Assembly (NCBI RefSeq): GCF_000209655.1 | Contig: NC_015458.1 | Span: forward strand, 248,001-312,000 | DNA: 64,000 bases | Source of the DNA: Pusillimonas sp. T7-7 | Lineage (GTDB): Bacteria > Pseudomonadota > Gammaproteobacteria > Burkholderiales > Burkholderiaceae_B | Direction of reading: 5' to 3' | Shown here: positions 37,940-47,800 of the stretch, in pieces | Layout of the letters: every line of letters starts with the position of its first letter | Position numbering within the stretch: position 1 is the first letter of the stretch | Notes under the pieces: generated by a model | Database searches by the model: none | What the model saw: the letters and a program-made list of their open reading frames with translations, nothing else | Told to the model about the DNA's origin: nothing | Translations under genes and position numbers: made by a program

Positions 37940-38683
37940 GTGATCAGATGCCATATGGTTCGGGGTGCATTTGCGCTTGCCTTGACGGTGTGCATGGGTC
38001 ATGCCGGCGCACAGCCGGGCCGGGGGGTATCAAGGCCGGCCTTGGACGCCCATGCCAGTGGCATTCTATTGAACGCGTCGGGCGACGTGCTGACGGCACG
38101 GCACGCCGTGGCCAATTGTGACGCATTGTTCGTGGTCAAGGACGCGCGCGTGGTGCCTGTACACATCAAGGCCGCCAGCATCACGCAAGACCTGGCGGTG
38201 CTGGCCACGCCGATCAAACCGTATCTGAGTGCCACGTTTCCCTCCGATGCCGCCTTGGCCGCGCGCAGTCAGCCGGTGTTTGCCGACGGCTATAACGCGC
38301 TGCGCCGCATGCCTGACCGGGCCAGTGTGGTTTTCAATGCCATTACGGCGCCGGCCACCGGCGAGCTGTCGCTGCTGTCGCCCGCGCAGCCGGGCGCCAG
38401 TGGCAGCGCGGTGCTGGGCGCGGGCGGCTTGCTGCTGGGCATGGTCACCGAGCGGGTGGCGGTGGATGGGACCAGCTCGGGCACTGTGCCGTTGAGCAGG
38501 GCGGGCAGCACGCGCAGCAATACGGTGGCAGGGCGCGTCAAGGCCGTTGCCACCGCAGACATTACGGCGTTCTTGCGGGCGCATGATATTGCATACACCC
38601 AAAGCGACGCCCCGCAGTTGGGGAGCTTGCAGGCGCAGGCGCCGCGCGCCGCCACTTTGTCGGTGGGCGTGATCTGCGGCTAA
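37940..38683 (+). CDS. Trypsin-like (DegP-type) periplasmic serine protease (247 aa)
   Basis: A signal peptide (MIRCHMVRGAFALALT to about residue 25) precedes a chymotrypsin-fold domain with the full triad: His in VLTARHAV, Asp in ITQDLAVLAT, and Ser in PGASGSAVLG. No PDZ domain follows, so it is a minimal HtrA-like protease. GTG 37940 is chosen because GGGAGAG lies at the right distance; an upstream TTG overlapping the RES gene would put a polar stretch before the signal. It could process the exported TpsA proteins, or act in the proteolytic step that frees the ECF sigma from FecR-type anti-sigma; neither is shown. Confidence 0.85.
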   Translation: MIRCHMVRGAFALALTVCMGHAGAQPGRGVSRPALDAHASGILLNASGDVLTARHAVANCDALFVVKDARVVPVHIKAASITQDLAVLATPIKPYLSATFPSDAALAARSQPVFADGYNALRRMPDRASVVFNAITAPATGELSLLSPAQPGASGSAVLGAGGLLLGMVTERVAVDGTSSGTVPLSRAGSTRSNTVAGRVKAVATADITAFLRAHDIAYTQSDAPQLGSLQAQAPRAATLSVGVICG

Positions 38684-38769
38684 AGACGGACGCAGCAGCC
38701 CACCATTATTTATAAACCTGTCTTGCAGCATTCACGAATGAACACTGCCGACATAGCCGGAGCAGTCAA

Positions 38770-39264
38770 ATGAATCCAGAACAGGGCTCGCCGCAGGTCT
38801 CGTCAAGCGTGGCCAAGGCAGTCTCCATCTCGCGGCGCCCCTGGTGGCGCCGGGTGCGCGATACGTTCGCCGGGCTGATGGGCGCAGGCCTGGTGGCCGG
38901 TGCTGCCGGGGTCGCCGCTCAGAGCGCGCCCGCCCACTGGATGGCTTATGCGCAATTGGCCAGCAATCAACTGCATGACTGGTTAAGTGACGCTGAAAAT
39001 GAATCGGCGACGCGCTTGTACGAATGGGGCCAGGCGCGTCTGGCCGGACAAGCCGGTACAGCAGCGCCCGAGTCCGTGGTGGTGCGCCTGTGGCTGGATG
39101 CAAAAGGCCGCGTCGAGCGCGCTGAGTTTACGTCGCTGGGCGATATGCAGGCCGATGCCGATCTGCGCCAGGTGTTGACCACACAGCCGCTGTCCGAGCC
39201 GCCGCCAAGCGATATGGCCCAGCCGATGATTTTGCAGTTGACGTTGGATGGCGGGGTGGAATAA
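38770..39264 (+). CDS. Membrane-anchored TonB_C-like protein (164 aa)
   Basis: A basic N-terminus, a transmembrane segment (about 34-52, FAGLMGAGLVAGAAGVAA) and a periplasmic C-terminal domain (about 95-160). The last part, SVVVRLWLDAKGRVERAEFTSLGD ... LRQVLTTQPLSEPPPSDMAQPMILQLTL, has the strand-helix-strand order of TonB C-terminal domains and resembles the end of the TonB-like protein at 31778. It lacks the Pro-rich arm. It may be a signalling adaptor between the ExbBD motor and the surface-signalling modules downstream. Separate from them by a Pho-box promoter. Confidence 0.65.
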   Translation: MNPEQGSPQVSSSVAKAVSISRRPWWRRVRDTFAGLMGAGLVAGAAGVAAQSAPAHWMAYAQLASNQLHDWLSDAENESATRLYEWGQARLAGQAGTAAPESVVVRLWLDAKGRVERAEFTSLGDMQADADLRQVLTTQPLSEPPPSDMAQPMILQLTLDGGVE

Positions 39265-39327
39265 GGGCCGTCGTATGGCTCCCCGTCGTTATTGTTCAGC
39301 GGGCCGGGAGATAGCTGAAAACCTTTG

Positions 39328-39361
39328 GCATCACAAATGTGTCATATTGAGTAGGTAGCAT
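39328..39361 (+). promoter_or_regulatory. Pho box plus -10 before signalling module 1
   Basis: GCATCAC (39328-39334), AAAT, GTGTCAT (39339-39345), 10 bases, TAGCAT (39356-39361). The spacing matches PhoB-activated sigma-70 promoters. The start codon of the STN gene is 28 bases downstream of the -10. Confidence 0.65.
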
Positions 39362-39388
39362 GGCGACTTTCATCCTCGATCAATTAAA

Positions 39389-40096
39389 GTGGCTGTGCTC
39401 TTGCCTTGTTCGCGCACTGCTGCGGTGCTGATCAGCATGCTCGGATTGGCTGCGTCAATCTCCAAGGCAGCCACCCCTGTTGTTGGGCAGTTGTCCGTGC
39501 CGGTTCGGGCCGCTCATGCCGGGGCGCCGCAGTCCTTCGTCTTCAGTATGTCGCCTGAACCCTTGCACGACGCGCTTCAGCAGTACAGCCGCATTACGGG
39601 CGTGTCGGTGCTTTACGACACGGGCTACGTTGCCGACAAAAATTCATCTTCCGTGCATGGCGCCTATTCGTCTCGCGAGGCGTTGGAACGACTGGTGGCA
39701 GGCACCGGGCTGCAGGTGCGTTATGCCTCGACCCGAGCCTTTACCTTGATGCCCAAGCCAGAGCCCGAGCGAAATCGGGCCGCCCGGTCGCCGTTGAACC
39801 CGGCACGGCAACAGTACTTCGGCCGCCTGCAGTCGCGCATTTTAGATGTGTTGTGTGCCGATCCGGCCATTGAAGCGGGTCGCTACAGATTGGTGCTGCG
39901 CTTTGGCGTCGGCACTGATTACAAAATAGGCCCGTTGCAGGTTGTCGCGAGCGGTCGATCAGAGTTGGAGCCGGCCATACACGCCGCGCTGTCGGGGCTG
40001 GACGTGGGGGCGGCGCCTCCGGCCGCTTTTGAGCAGCCTGCGACCATGCTGATCACTCCCCAATCTGCGCGACGCTATGGGGCGTGCCCGCCATGA
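39389..40096 (+). CDS. Short STN-domain signalling protein, VreA-like, module 1 (235 aa)
   Basis: This periplasmic protein has a signal peptide (about 1-28) and an STN secretin/TonB short domain (about 48-125: FVFSMSPEPLHDALQQYSRITGVSVLYDTGY ... ALERLVAGTGLQVRYA), but no beta-barrel and no plug. The C-terminal ~80 residues (RLQSRILDVLCADP ... YRLVLRFGVG ... ATMLITPQ) look like a TonB_C-type fold. This is the architecture and size of VreA of the P. aeruginosa PUMA3 system, which signals through a FecR-like protein to an ECF sigma. GTG 39389 is used; ATG 39437 is an alternative. It overlaps the sigma gene by ATGA. Confidence 0.88.
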   Translation: MAVLLPCSRTAAVLISMLGLAASISKAATPVVGQLSVPVRAAHAGAPQSFVFSMSPEPLHDALQQYSRITGVSVLYDTGYVADKNSSSVHGAYSSREALERLVAGTGLQVRYASTRAFTLMPKPEPERNRAARSPLNPARQQYFGRLQSRILDVLCADPAIEAGRYRLVLRFGVGTDYKIGPLQVVASGRSELEPAIHAALSGLDVGAAPPAAFEQPATMLITPQSARRYGACPP

Positions 40097-40611
40097 GCGG
40101 CAAAGGGTTGGCGCAGTTCGCCAGGCTCTTGACCGAGCGTTACGAAACGCTTAAGTCGCAGGTGGCTCGCCGCTTGGGTTCCTCGTCAGATATGGCCGGC
40201 GACGTGTTGCATGATGCCTATGTACGTTTGGCTGGGCAGGATAACCTGAGCGAAGTGCGCTATCCCCAGTCTTATCTGGTCAATACCGCCGTGCATGTGG
40301 CCATCGACAAGATTCGCAGCGATGCGCGCATGCTTAGCGCAGCGGAGGTAGGCGCTTTTTTCGACGTCGAAGACAGTGCGCCCGGCCCTGTGCAAACCGC
40401 GCAGGCGCGGGACGAGCTTGCGCGCATGTTCAAAGTGCTCGACAGCCTGCCGCCGCGCCAGTGCGATATTCTGGTGTCCGCGCGCGTGCATGACGTCTCT
40501 CGCATCGATCTGGCTAAACGCTGGGGCATTTCCGTTCGTTTGGTTGGCCGTGAACTGCAGACGGCTCACGAATTTTGTTTTCGCGCGATGAAAGAATTAG
40601 AAGAAAAGTAA
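40093..40611 (+). CDS. ECF sigma factor, FecI/VreI-like, module 1 (172 aa)
   Basis: This is a two-domain alternative sigma factor. Region 2 is at about 15-85 (RYETLKSQVARRLGSSSDMAGDVLHDAYVRLAG ... YPQSYLVNTAVHVAIDKIRSDAR) and region 4 at about 115-165 (MFKVLDSLPPRQCDILVSARVHDVSRIDLAKRWGISVRLVGRELQTA). It resembles iron-starvation/surface-signalling sigmas. ATG 40093 overlaps the STN gene stop; the second module has the same ATGAGCGGCAAAGG junction. Its targets are probably the GTTCC/CGTCTA elements nearby, including the tpsA promoter. Confidence 0.92.
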   Translation: MSGKGLAQFARLLTERYETLKSQVARRLGSSSDMAGDVLHDAYVRLAGQDNLSEVRYPQSYLVNTAVHVAIDKIRSDARMLSAAEVGAFFDVEDSAPGPVQTAQARDELARMFKVLDSLPPRQCDILVSARVHDVSRIDLAKRWGISVRLVGRELQTAHEFCFRAMKELEEK

Positions 40612-40640
40612 AAGAAATGTGTATGTGCTTTGTAAATTGC

Positions 40641-40670
40641 GTTCCTGTTTCAGAGATGCCAATCGTCTAT
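40641..40670 (+). promoter_or_regulatory. ECF-type promoter in front of fecR-like gene 1
   Basis: GTTCC (40641-40645), 18 bases, CGTCTAT (40664-40670). The same pair occurs in the equivalent gap of module 2 (55949) and in the tpsA2 promoter (57097). No Pho box is near this copy, so the sigma alone may serve it. Confidence 0.5.
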
Positions 40671-40708
40671 AAGAAAAGGGCTTCACTTGACTGGGTGTGT
40701 TTCTACCG

Positions 40709-41692
40709 ATGATCCGTGACTTGACCGGTAATGAGGTGTCTGTTGAACGGCGCGCGGCGATCAAGGCCGAGGCCGATGCCTGGGCGCGTGAGCTGGCCAC
40801 GGGTCGGCCTACCACCCAAGATGGCGAGATTTTTAGGCGCTGGCGCGCGCAAAGTCCCTTGCATGAACAAGCTTGGGTGCAGGCGGCGCGCGACTGGCGC
40901 AAGCTGGGTAGTATTGCGCAAGCCTACGACGCGCAGCGCAGTGCCACGGCGGCCCGATCAGCGTCGCCGCGTATGGGGCGGCGCGTGTTCCTGGGCGCCG
41001 CGGCCTCGGCGTTTGGCGCCTTGGCCGTTGTCGCTGTCGTGCGGCCCCCCTTGGGGCTATGGCCCTCGTGGACCGAACTTGGCGCCGATTATCGAACCGC
41101 CACCGGCCAGCAGCAAGAGCTTGCCCTGGACGGTCGGATACAGGTCCTCATGAATACGCAGACGAGCCTGAATGTGCAAACGTCCGGTCAATCCGCGCGT
41201 TTGGAGCTGCTGGCCGGCGAGGCCGCCGTATCGGCGCGGCAGGGCAGCGCATGTGAAATATGGGCGGGCGATGGCCACATCAGCCTGACATCGGGTGATA
41301 TAGAAGTGCGCCGCATGCAGGGCGATCAGGTCAGGGTGCGCTGCACGCAGGGTGGCGCACAGCTAAGCCATCCATTCGGCGTGGCCTCCTTGCAGGCAAA
41401 CCAGGCACTGACGTATGACAGCCGGCACCTGGGTGCGCCCGTTGACATCCAGCCCGAGCCCAGCGCATGGCGTCAAGGCATGGTGGTGTTTCATAATTTA
41501 CCCCTGGACGAAGCGGTTCAAGAGATCAACCGTTATCGACCCGGACGGGTGGTGCTGATGAACGACGCACTGGCGCAGCGGCGCCTAAGCGCCCGTTTCG
41601 AAGTGGGTGCGCTGGATGAGGCCATCACTCTGATTGAGCAGTTGTACCAGGCCAAGGTACGCCGCGTAGGCGATGTGGTGGTGTTGACCTGA
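40709..41692 (+). CDS. FecR-family anti-sigma factor, VreR-like, module 1 (327 aa)
   Basis: The cytoplasmic N-terminal domain (about 1-80, AWARELATGRPTTQDGEIFRRWRAQSPLHEQAWVQAARDWRKL) binds the sigma. A single membrane segment follows (about 92-110), opened by GRRVFLGAAASAFGALAV, which has a twin-arginine pattern. The periplasmic FecR domain (about 125-230) leads to a C-terminal STN-like segment (FHNLPLDEAVQEINRYRPGRVVLMNDALAQRRLSARFEV), which should contact the STN protein. It ends 155 bases before the first giant tpsA. GTG 40697 is an alternative start. Confidence 0.9.
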   Translation: MIRDLTGNEVSVERRAAIKAEADAWARELATGRPTTQDGEIFRRWRAQSPLHEQAWVQAARDWRKLGSIAQAYDAQRSATAARSASPRMGRRVFLGAAASAFGALAVVAVVRPPLGLWPSWTELGADYRTATGQQQELALDGRIQVLMNTQTSLNVQTSGQSARLELLAGEAAVSARQGSACEIWAGDGHISLTSGDIEVRRMQGDQVRVRCTQGGAQLSHPFGVASLQANQALTYDSRHLGAPVDIQPEPSAWRQGMVVFHNLPLDEAVQEINRYRPGRVVLMNDALAQRRLSARFEVGALDEAITLIEQLYQAKVRRVGDVVVLT

Positions 41693-41718
41693 ATGGGGCC
41701 GATCGACTTATGGACTGT

Positions 41719-41776
41719 TTGTCATAAAAACTTCATGGCTCAGGTGTGCCGATTGGCGCCGTTGAATTCGACTATG
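41719..41776 (+). promoter_or_regulatory. Composite Pho box/ECF promoter of tpsA1
   Basis: TTGTCAT (41719-41725), AAAA, ACTTCAT (41730-41736), 9 bases, GTGCC (41746-41750), 18 bases, CGACTATG (41769-41776). The tpsA2 promoter has the same order and the same 9-base gap. A short hairpin (CCAAGC/GCTTGG, 41794-41808) follows in the 5' UTR. Confidence 0.65.
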
Positions 41777-41847
41777 CATGTAGGGGGCGTCGACCAAGCT
41801 CGGCTTGGCGCGGCGCCGCAACTGTATAGATCAGGATTCGATTCAAC

Positions 41848-44800
41848 ATGCCAAGGTCCGTGCCTGCTACAAAAAACACCCCGTCCACCTTTGTGTCGGA
41901 GCCCCCGGGTTTGCGCGCCCGATTAGCTAAGGTTAAGCGCGGCGGCCTGACATTGCGTCTGACCCCCCTGGCTTCGGCCCTGATTCTGGTGGCTAGCGGT
42001 TTGACCGCTCCCGATGTGCAGGCTAAGACGCGCCCCTTTAGCAGCGGCTGGTTCGCTGCCAAGGGTGCGGCGCAGACGCAGGCGGCCCGTACCGGCAGGT
42101 TACCCAACGGAATGCTGGCCGGCATCAATCCAGCGGCTCGCCAGCAGCAGGCCGCGCGCAAGCAACTGAATCGTTCAGTGCAGAACCTGGGCAGTGCGGC
42201 GGCGGCCATTGCCGCCCAGCAGGCGGCGCAGGCGGCGGCGCGGGCCGCGGCGGCCCACGAACCTTCGGCGGCCGACGGGCTGGCCGAGGGCGGCCTGAAG
42301 GTCGATGCGGACCCGCTGACGGCCGGCTGGCTCAATGCCAAGGCGCCGGTGCAGACCCAGGAGGGCGGGCGCACCACGGTGACCATCGAGCAGACCGGCG
42401 ACAAGGCCATTCTGAACTGGGAGACTTTCAATGTGGGCCGGAATACCACGGTGCAGTTCCAGCAAAAGCGCACCGACGCGGTGCTGAACCGGGTGAACGA
42501 CCCCCAGGCGCGCCCAAGCCAGATCCAGGGCCAGATCAAGGCTGATGGTACGGTGATGGTCGTGAATCGCAACGGCGTGGTGTTCTCAGGCTCCAGCCAG
42601 GTCAACGTGCGCAACCTGGTGGCCGCAGCGGTGGACATGAGCGATGCGCAATTTCGTGAACGGGGTATTTACAGCGCCGAGGCCGGGGATAATCTCTACA
42701 CCCCCAGTTTTGGCAACAACCTGAGCGGTTCAGGAGCGTCCACGACATCGTCTGCCGCAACGGGAGATGTCATTGTTCAAGCCGGTGCGCAGATCCATAC
42801 CCATAAACCTGCCTCGGTGACCCAGGGCGGCGGTTACGTACTGCTGTTGGGCCGCGAGACGCATAACGACGGCCACATCAGCACCCCGCGTGGCCAGGCG
42901 ACACTGGCCGCTGGCGACAGTTTCATCATCCGTAAGGGGAGTGGTACGGATGGCAATCAGACTTCCACGACCCGAGGAAACGAAGTGGCTACCCGTCGGG
43001 TGGCGGACAGTGAGGCCGGGTTGGTGCGTAACACTGGGTTGATCCAGGCCAGCACTGGAGACATCACCCTGACCGGCCACGCGGTCAAGCAAGAAGGTGT
43101 AGCTGTCGCTACCACCTCGGTAGATCAGCGCGGCACCATCCATCTGCTCAATAGCGTTAGTGATAACGAAGGTGACGTGACACTGGGAGACGGTAGTGTC
43201 ACGCTCGTCCTGCTGGAAGACAGTGACAACACTGCACTGGACTCGCAGCGGGAGGGCCGGTTGACGCTCCCATTAGGCGGTGTTGGTGATTTCGACAATC
43301 TCAGCGGCGTGGCCGATCGTGGGGATCTATCGCGTATTGAGATCGTTAGTGGCGGCCGGGTGACGTTCGCGGATGATTCAATGACCTTGGCCACTGGCGG
43401 TGAAATAGTGGCGACGGCGCTCGAGCGCGCCACGGTGGCTGATGGCGCGATGATAGATGTTTCGGGGGCTGTAGGTGTGAAGATGGCTATGGAGGCCAAC
43501 AGTCTTCAGATCAATATTCAGGGCAATGAGCAGCGTGATGCACCGGTCAATCGGGATTCGGGCACACTTAACAGTGAACGTGTTTGGATTGATATACGGA
43601 AATTGATTTATGTGCCCGCTGGCACCCATGGCTACGAGTCTGACCGTTGGTACACTGCCGGCGGACTGCTGGAAGTGGGCGGTTATCTAGCTAATCGGGG
43701 GCGCCCAGTTGGAGAGTGGATGGCTCAGGGAGGGACTGTCACCTTCACTGGCGGCGAAGTGGTAACGCAGCGAAGTTCACAGATCAACCTCTCCGGTGGC
43801 ACACTGGATGTGCAGACCGGCTATATGAATCTTAGTTGGCTGAAAGGTGATGATGGGCGGCTATATGAGGTCTCGCGGGCACCGGCGGACGTGCTCTACA
43901 CCGGGATTTACAAGGGTTATGAATACGATAGCGAACGCTGGGGCCAGACGGATTATTACTATAACCCGCTGATTGGGCCGCGGCGCCGGTTGGAGAATGG
44001 TTATACGGTAGGCCGGGATGCCGGCAAACTCGTGGTGTCTACGAATGAAGCCACGCTGGAAGGCGATCTGGTCGGTGAGGTGTATCAAGGTGACCGACAG
44101 GACCGGGCGCCGCAAGCCGGTCTGGAGGGGTATTACCAATCGCAGAAAGCCCTTGCCCGGCGGGCGCAACTGGTGGTGGGACAATACATCCCCTATTACC
44201 TGAAAGACGAAGGCCGCCTGGGCTATCAGTTCAATCCGACCGTGGATACTGTGCAGATCGGTGGCGCCGCCACAGACGGTGCCCTGATGCTCAACGCGGA
44301 CTGGCTCAACAGCCAGCAACTGGGCGGACTGAAGGTGGCGGCGCGTGAGCACATTGCCGTGGAGGAAGCGCTGCAACTGGCCACCGGCGGCGCCTTGCAG
44401 CTCTACAGCACCCTGGTGGACGTGAACGCCGATATCACTGCGCACGGTGGTGATATCCGGCTGGGTAATGTGGCCCGTCAGGCGGTGGGACAGGTGGAAC
44501 GGGATGATGTTCTGGACGACGTTCCGGCCGGCCTGCAGGCCGGCGTCACCGTTGCGGAAGACGTCCGCCTGGATACGACCGGCCTGTGGACCAACGAACG
44601 GACCGGCGGTGATGCCCGGGACCGCGCCTGGGTGAATGGCGGCAATATCTCCCTGCGCAGCACGGGTGATGTGCAACTGCTGGCGGGCAGCGAGGTGGAT
44701 GTCTCTTCTGGCGCGGCCTATAGCCGCCAGGGTGAGTTTGTTGGTGGGCGCGGTGGCGATGTCACCCTGGTGGCCGGGCACAACAACAATCCGGGTAGCT

Positions 44801-47800
44801 TGATACTGGACGGCCGGCTCAATGCGATCGGTGCCGAAGGAGGAGGCACCCTCCATATTGATACGAGCCAGGCCGTGGTAATTGCCGACGACAGACCGGC
44901 GGACGAGCAGGCCGCCTGGTTGCTGCCGTCGCTGTTTGCCAGCGGTTTTTCCCATTACGACATCGCCGGACGCGGCGGACTGGACATTGCGGACGGGACA
45001 CAGGTAGAGGTCACGGTGCCGGTCTACCGCCCCACGCAGGCCAGTCGTGACCAGGCGGATGATGTGGCAACCAGCAATGTTCTGGAAGTCTGGTTACCGC
45101 CTGAACATATCCAGGCATACCCCGCTCGTACGGCGCTCCGGCAACGGTATGGGGCCAGTATTACCCTGACGGCAGGTGATCAGCGGGGAACGGGAACCAC
45201 GGCAAACTTTGCTGATGCCCGGATCGGAGAAGGTGCCGTGCTGCGTGTGGATGCGGGGCAGACGATCTCGTTACTGGGCACCGGCAATATTCATGTGGAA
45301 GGTTCGCTTGTTGCCCCGGGCGGCGACATCTTTATTGGCGACTTGCCATTGCTTGAGGCGGCCAGTGAATCGCGGCGCTCGAACCCGGCGGTGCTGGACC
45401 GTGTCATCGAAATCGGTGCCGGGGCTCGCCTGAATGTGGCGGGCCGGGCCTATACACAGAACACCGCCGATGGCCAGGCTTTCGGCGTGGTCCGTGACGG
45501 CGGGCGTATCCGTATTGGCGGCGATGTCGATCCGTCCAGTGGTGCCGCCGACGGGGCCATGGATGCCTTTGTCGTGATTCGCGACGGTGCTAGGCTGGAC
45601 GCTTCCGGTGCCCAGGCAACGGTGATTCCTGCCGGCCTTGCGGCACCGGCCGAACTGGCGTCTCGCGGTGGCGAAATCCAGTTGGCATCCAATAACGGCC
45701 TGCTGTTGCACGGCGATATGCAGGCTGGCGCGGGGGGAGAGGGCGCATCCGGCGGGTTGCTTAGCCTGGTGCTGGGTGCGCCGATTTACCTCAATACGGC
45801 ACCCTCGGCGACGCGCGCCTACCGGGAACTGGTCGTTAGCGACAGCGTCGTGACGAACCCGGATCAGCCACCGGTATTCGGTCAGGCGGCGCTGAGCGCG
45901 GAGCAGGTGCGCGAAGGCGGCTTTGACCAGCTCAGTCTGTTGAGTGAAGGGGTGGTGAGTTTCGAAGGCGACGTCACACTTGCGCTGGGTCGAAGCCTCT
46001 CGGTGTATGCCCAGGTCATGGGGCTGGGGAAAGACGCAGCCAGTGATGCGCGGGTGAATCTGGAAGCGCCTTATGTCCTGCTTGCGGGCGCGCCGGGGCA
46101 GAAGGACGTGCTCACAGGCAGATTCAGACCGCAGCTCAATGCCGGCGGGACTGGCGCCTTGTCGGCGCTACAGGCCACATCAGCGGCACATCTGACCGTT
46201 GAGGCGGGCCTCATTGACGTGCGAGATCAAGTGCGTACCAGCATCAGCGCGTCAGCGGTTCCCGGCGGTGGTGAGGCGATAGACCGCGTGGGCTTTGATC
46301 AGGTCAGCCTGAGCAGTACAGGGGATCTGCGGTTTCTCAATAATGTCGCGGATATTGAGACAGCGTTGACACTACCGGGTGATCTCGATATTACCGCGGC
46401 ACAGGTCTATCCGGCGACCGGGGCTTCAGCGACCATAACGGCGGGTTATCTCACCAGCACGCTGCTGGATTCTGAACGCACGCTGAGTATCTCCCGATCC
46501 ACCCACGGTGATCTGCCAGACCAGCCACACTCGGTATTCGGTACGCTGGAATTGCGTGCCGGGATCATTGAGCAAGCAGGTGTACTTCGCGCGCCCCTGG
46601 GCCAGCTCCGGCTGGGTCGGCCAGGTACTGGACGTAGTGCAGAACGTGTGGTCCTGGCCCCGGGCAGTATTACCTCAGTCAGTGCGGCAGGTCTGATGAT
46701 GCCTTATGGCGGCACCGTGGACGACATCGCCTGGTTGTATGGCGCTGAGGAAATCGATATCAGCGCACGGCAGTTGGCGGCGTCATCGGTGTCGGTTGCG
46801 ATCAATGCGGGCAGTGTCTCCGTACAGGATGATGCGGTCCTGGATCTGTCTGCGGGCGGAGACTTACTGGGGGCTGGATTTATCCCCGGACGAGGTGGTT
46901 CCAGTGATGTGCGTTTCTCACCGCTGATTCGTGTGACAGAAGACGGCGTGATGTTTCCAGAACTTGCCACCAACCCGGTCTACGCCATTGTGCCTGGAGT
47001 GGTCTCTGGCTACGCCCCTGCTGATCCGACGCCCGGCGTTGTCGCGCCGTTGACAGGCCAACAGATCACGATTGGTGATGGTGTACCGGGGCTTGCGGCA
47101 GGTACCTACACCCTCATGCCCTCTACGTATGCACTGCTGCCGGGTGCGTTCCGCGTCGAAATCAATGGCGATGCTCTGGCGACAGGCACCGCGCCGATGC
47201 GCAATGGTTCCTGGATTGCGCCGGCGCACTTCTCGATTGCCGGCACAGGAATCAGCGACGTGCGGCCCCGCCAGATCCTCCTGACGCCGGCGGATCTGGT
47301 GCGTCGTTACTCTCACTACAATGAAGCCAGCTATAGCGATTTCGTGCGCCAGTCAGCAGCAACTCTGGGTACAGCCCGTGCTGAACTGCCTGATGATGCG
47401 CATGCGTTGATACTCGGCCTGAGCGGAGAGCACGGTGATCTGCCCGCATTTGAATTTGCCGGCACACTGCGTGCGGACCGCACGGAGGAAGGGGTGGGTG
47501 CATCCATTTCCGTGGCGCAGGCGAGAGACGCAATCTCCATGGAGGTAGTGTCCTCAGAGCGGGGTGCCACGGAAGATTTCGAGGGCATTTCCCTGACGGC
47601 GGAGTCACTGAACCAGCTGGCGGAAAATGCGGAGCGCCTGCTCATTGGTGCTGCAATGGAAGCAAACGCCTCGCGACCCGGATGGCTGACGGTGACCGGC
47701 AGGGGCGGGCTCACGGTGCGTGAGGGCGCCCACCTGTCCGCAGCGGAGGTGATTTTGGGTGCCGCGCGAGGTAATGCAGCGCCAAATAATCGTCTGGTGA

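Noticed and set aside
35968..37995. 675-codon minus-strand open frame across the parvulin, antitoxin-like and RES genes
   Set aside because: It crosses three well-supported plus-strand genes, has no domain and an unnatural His/Arg/Gln composition.
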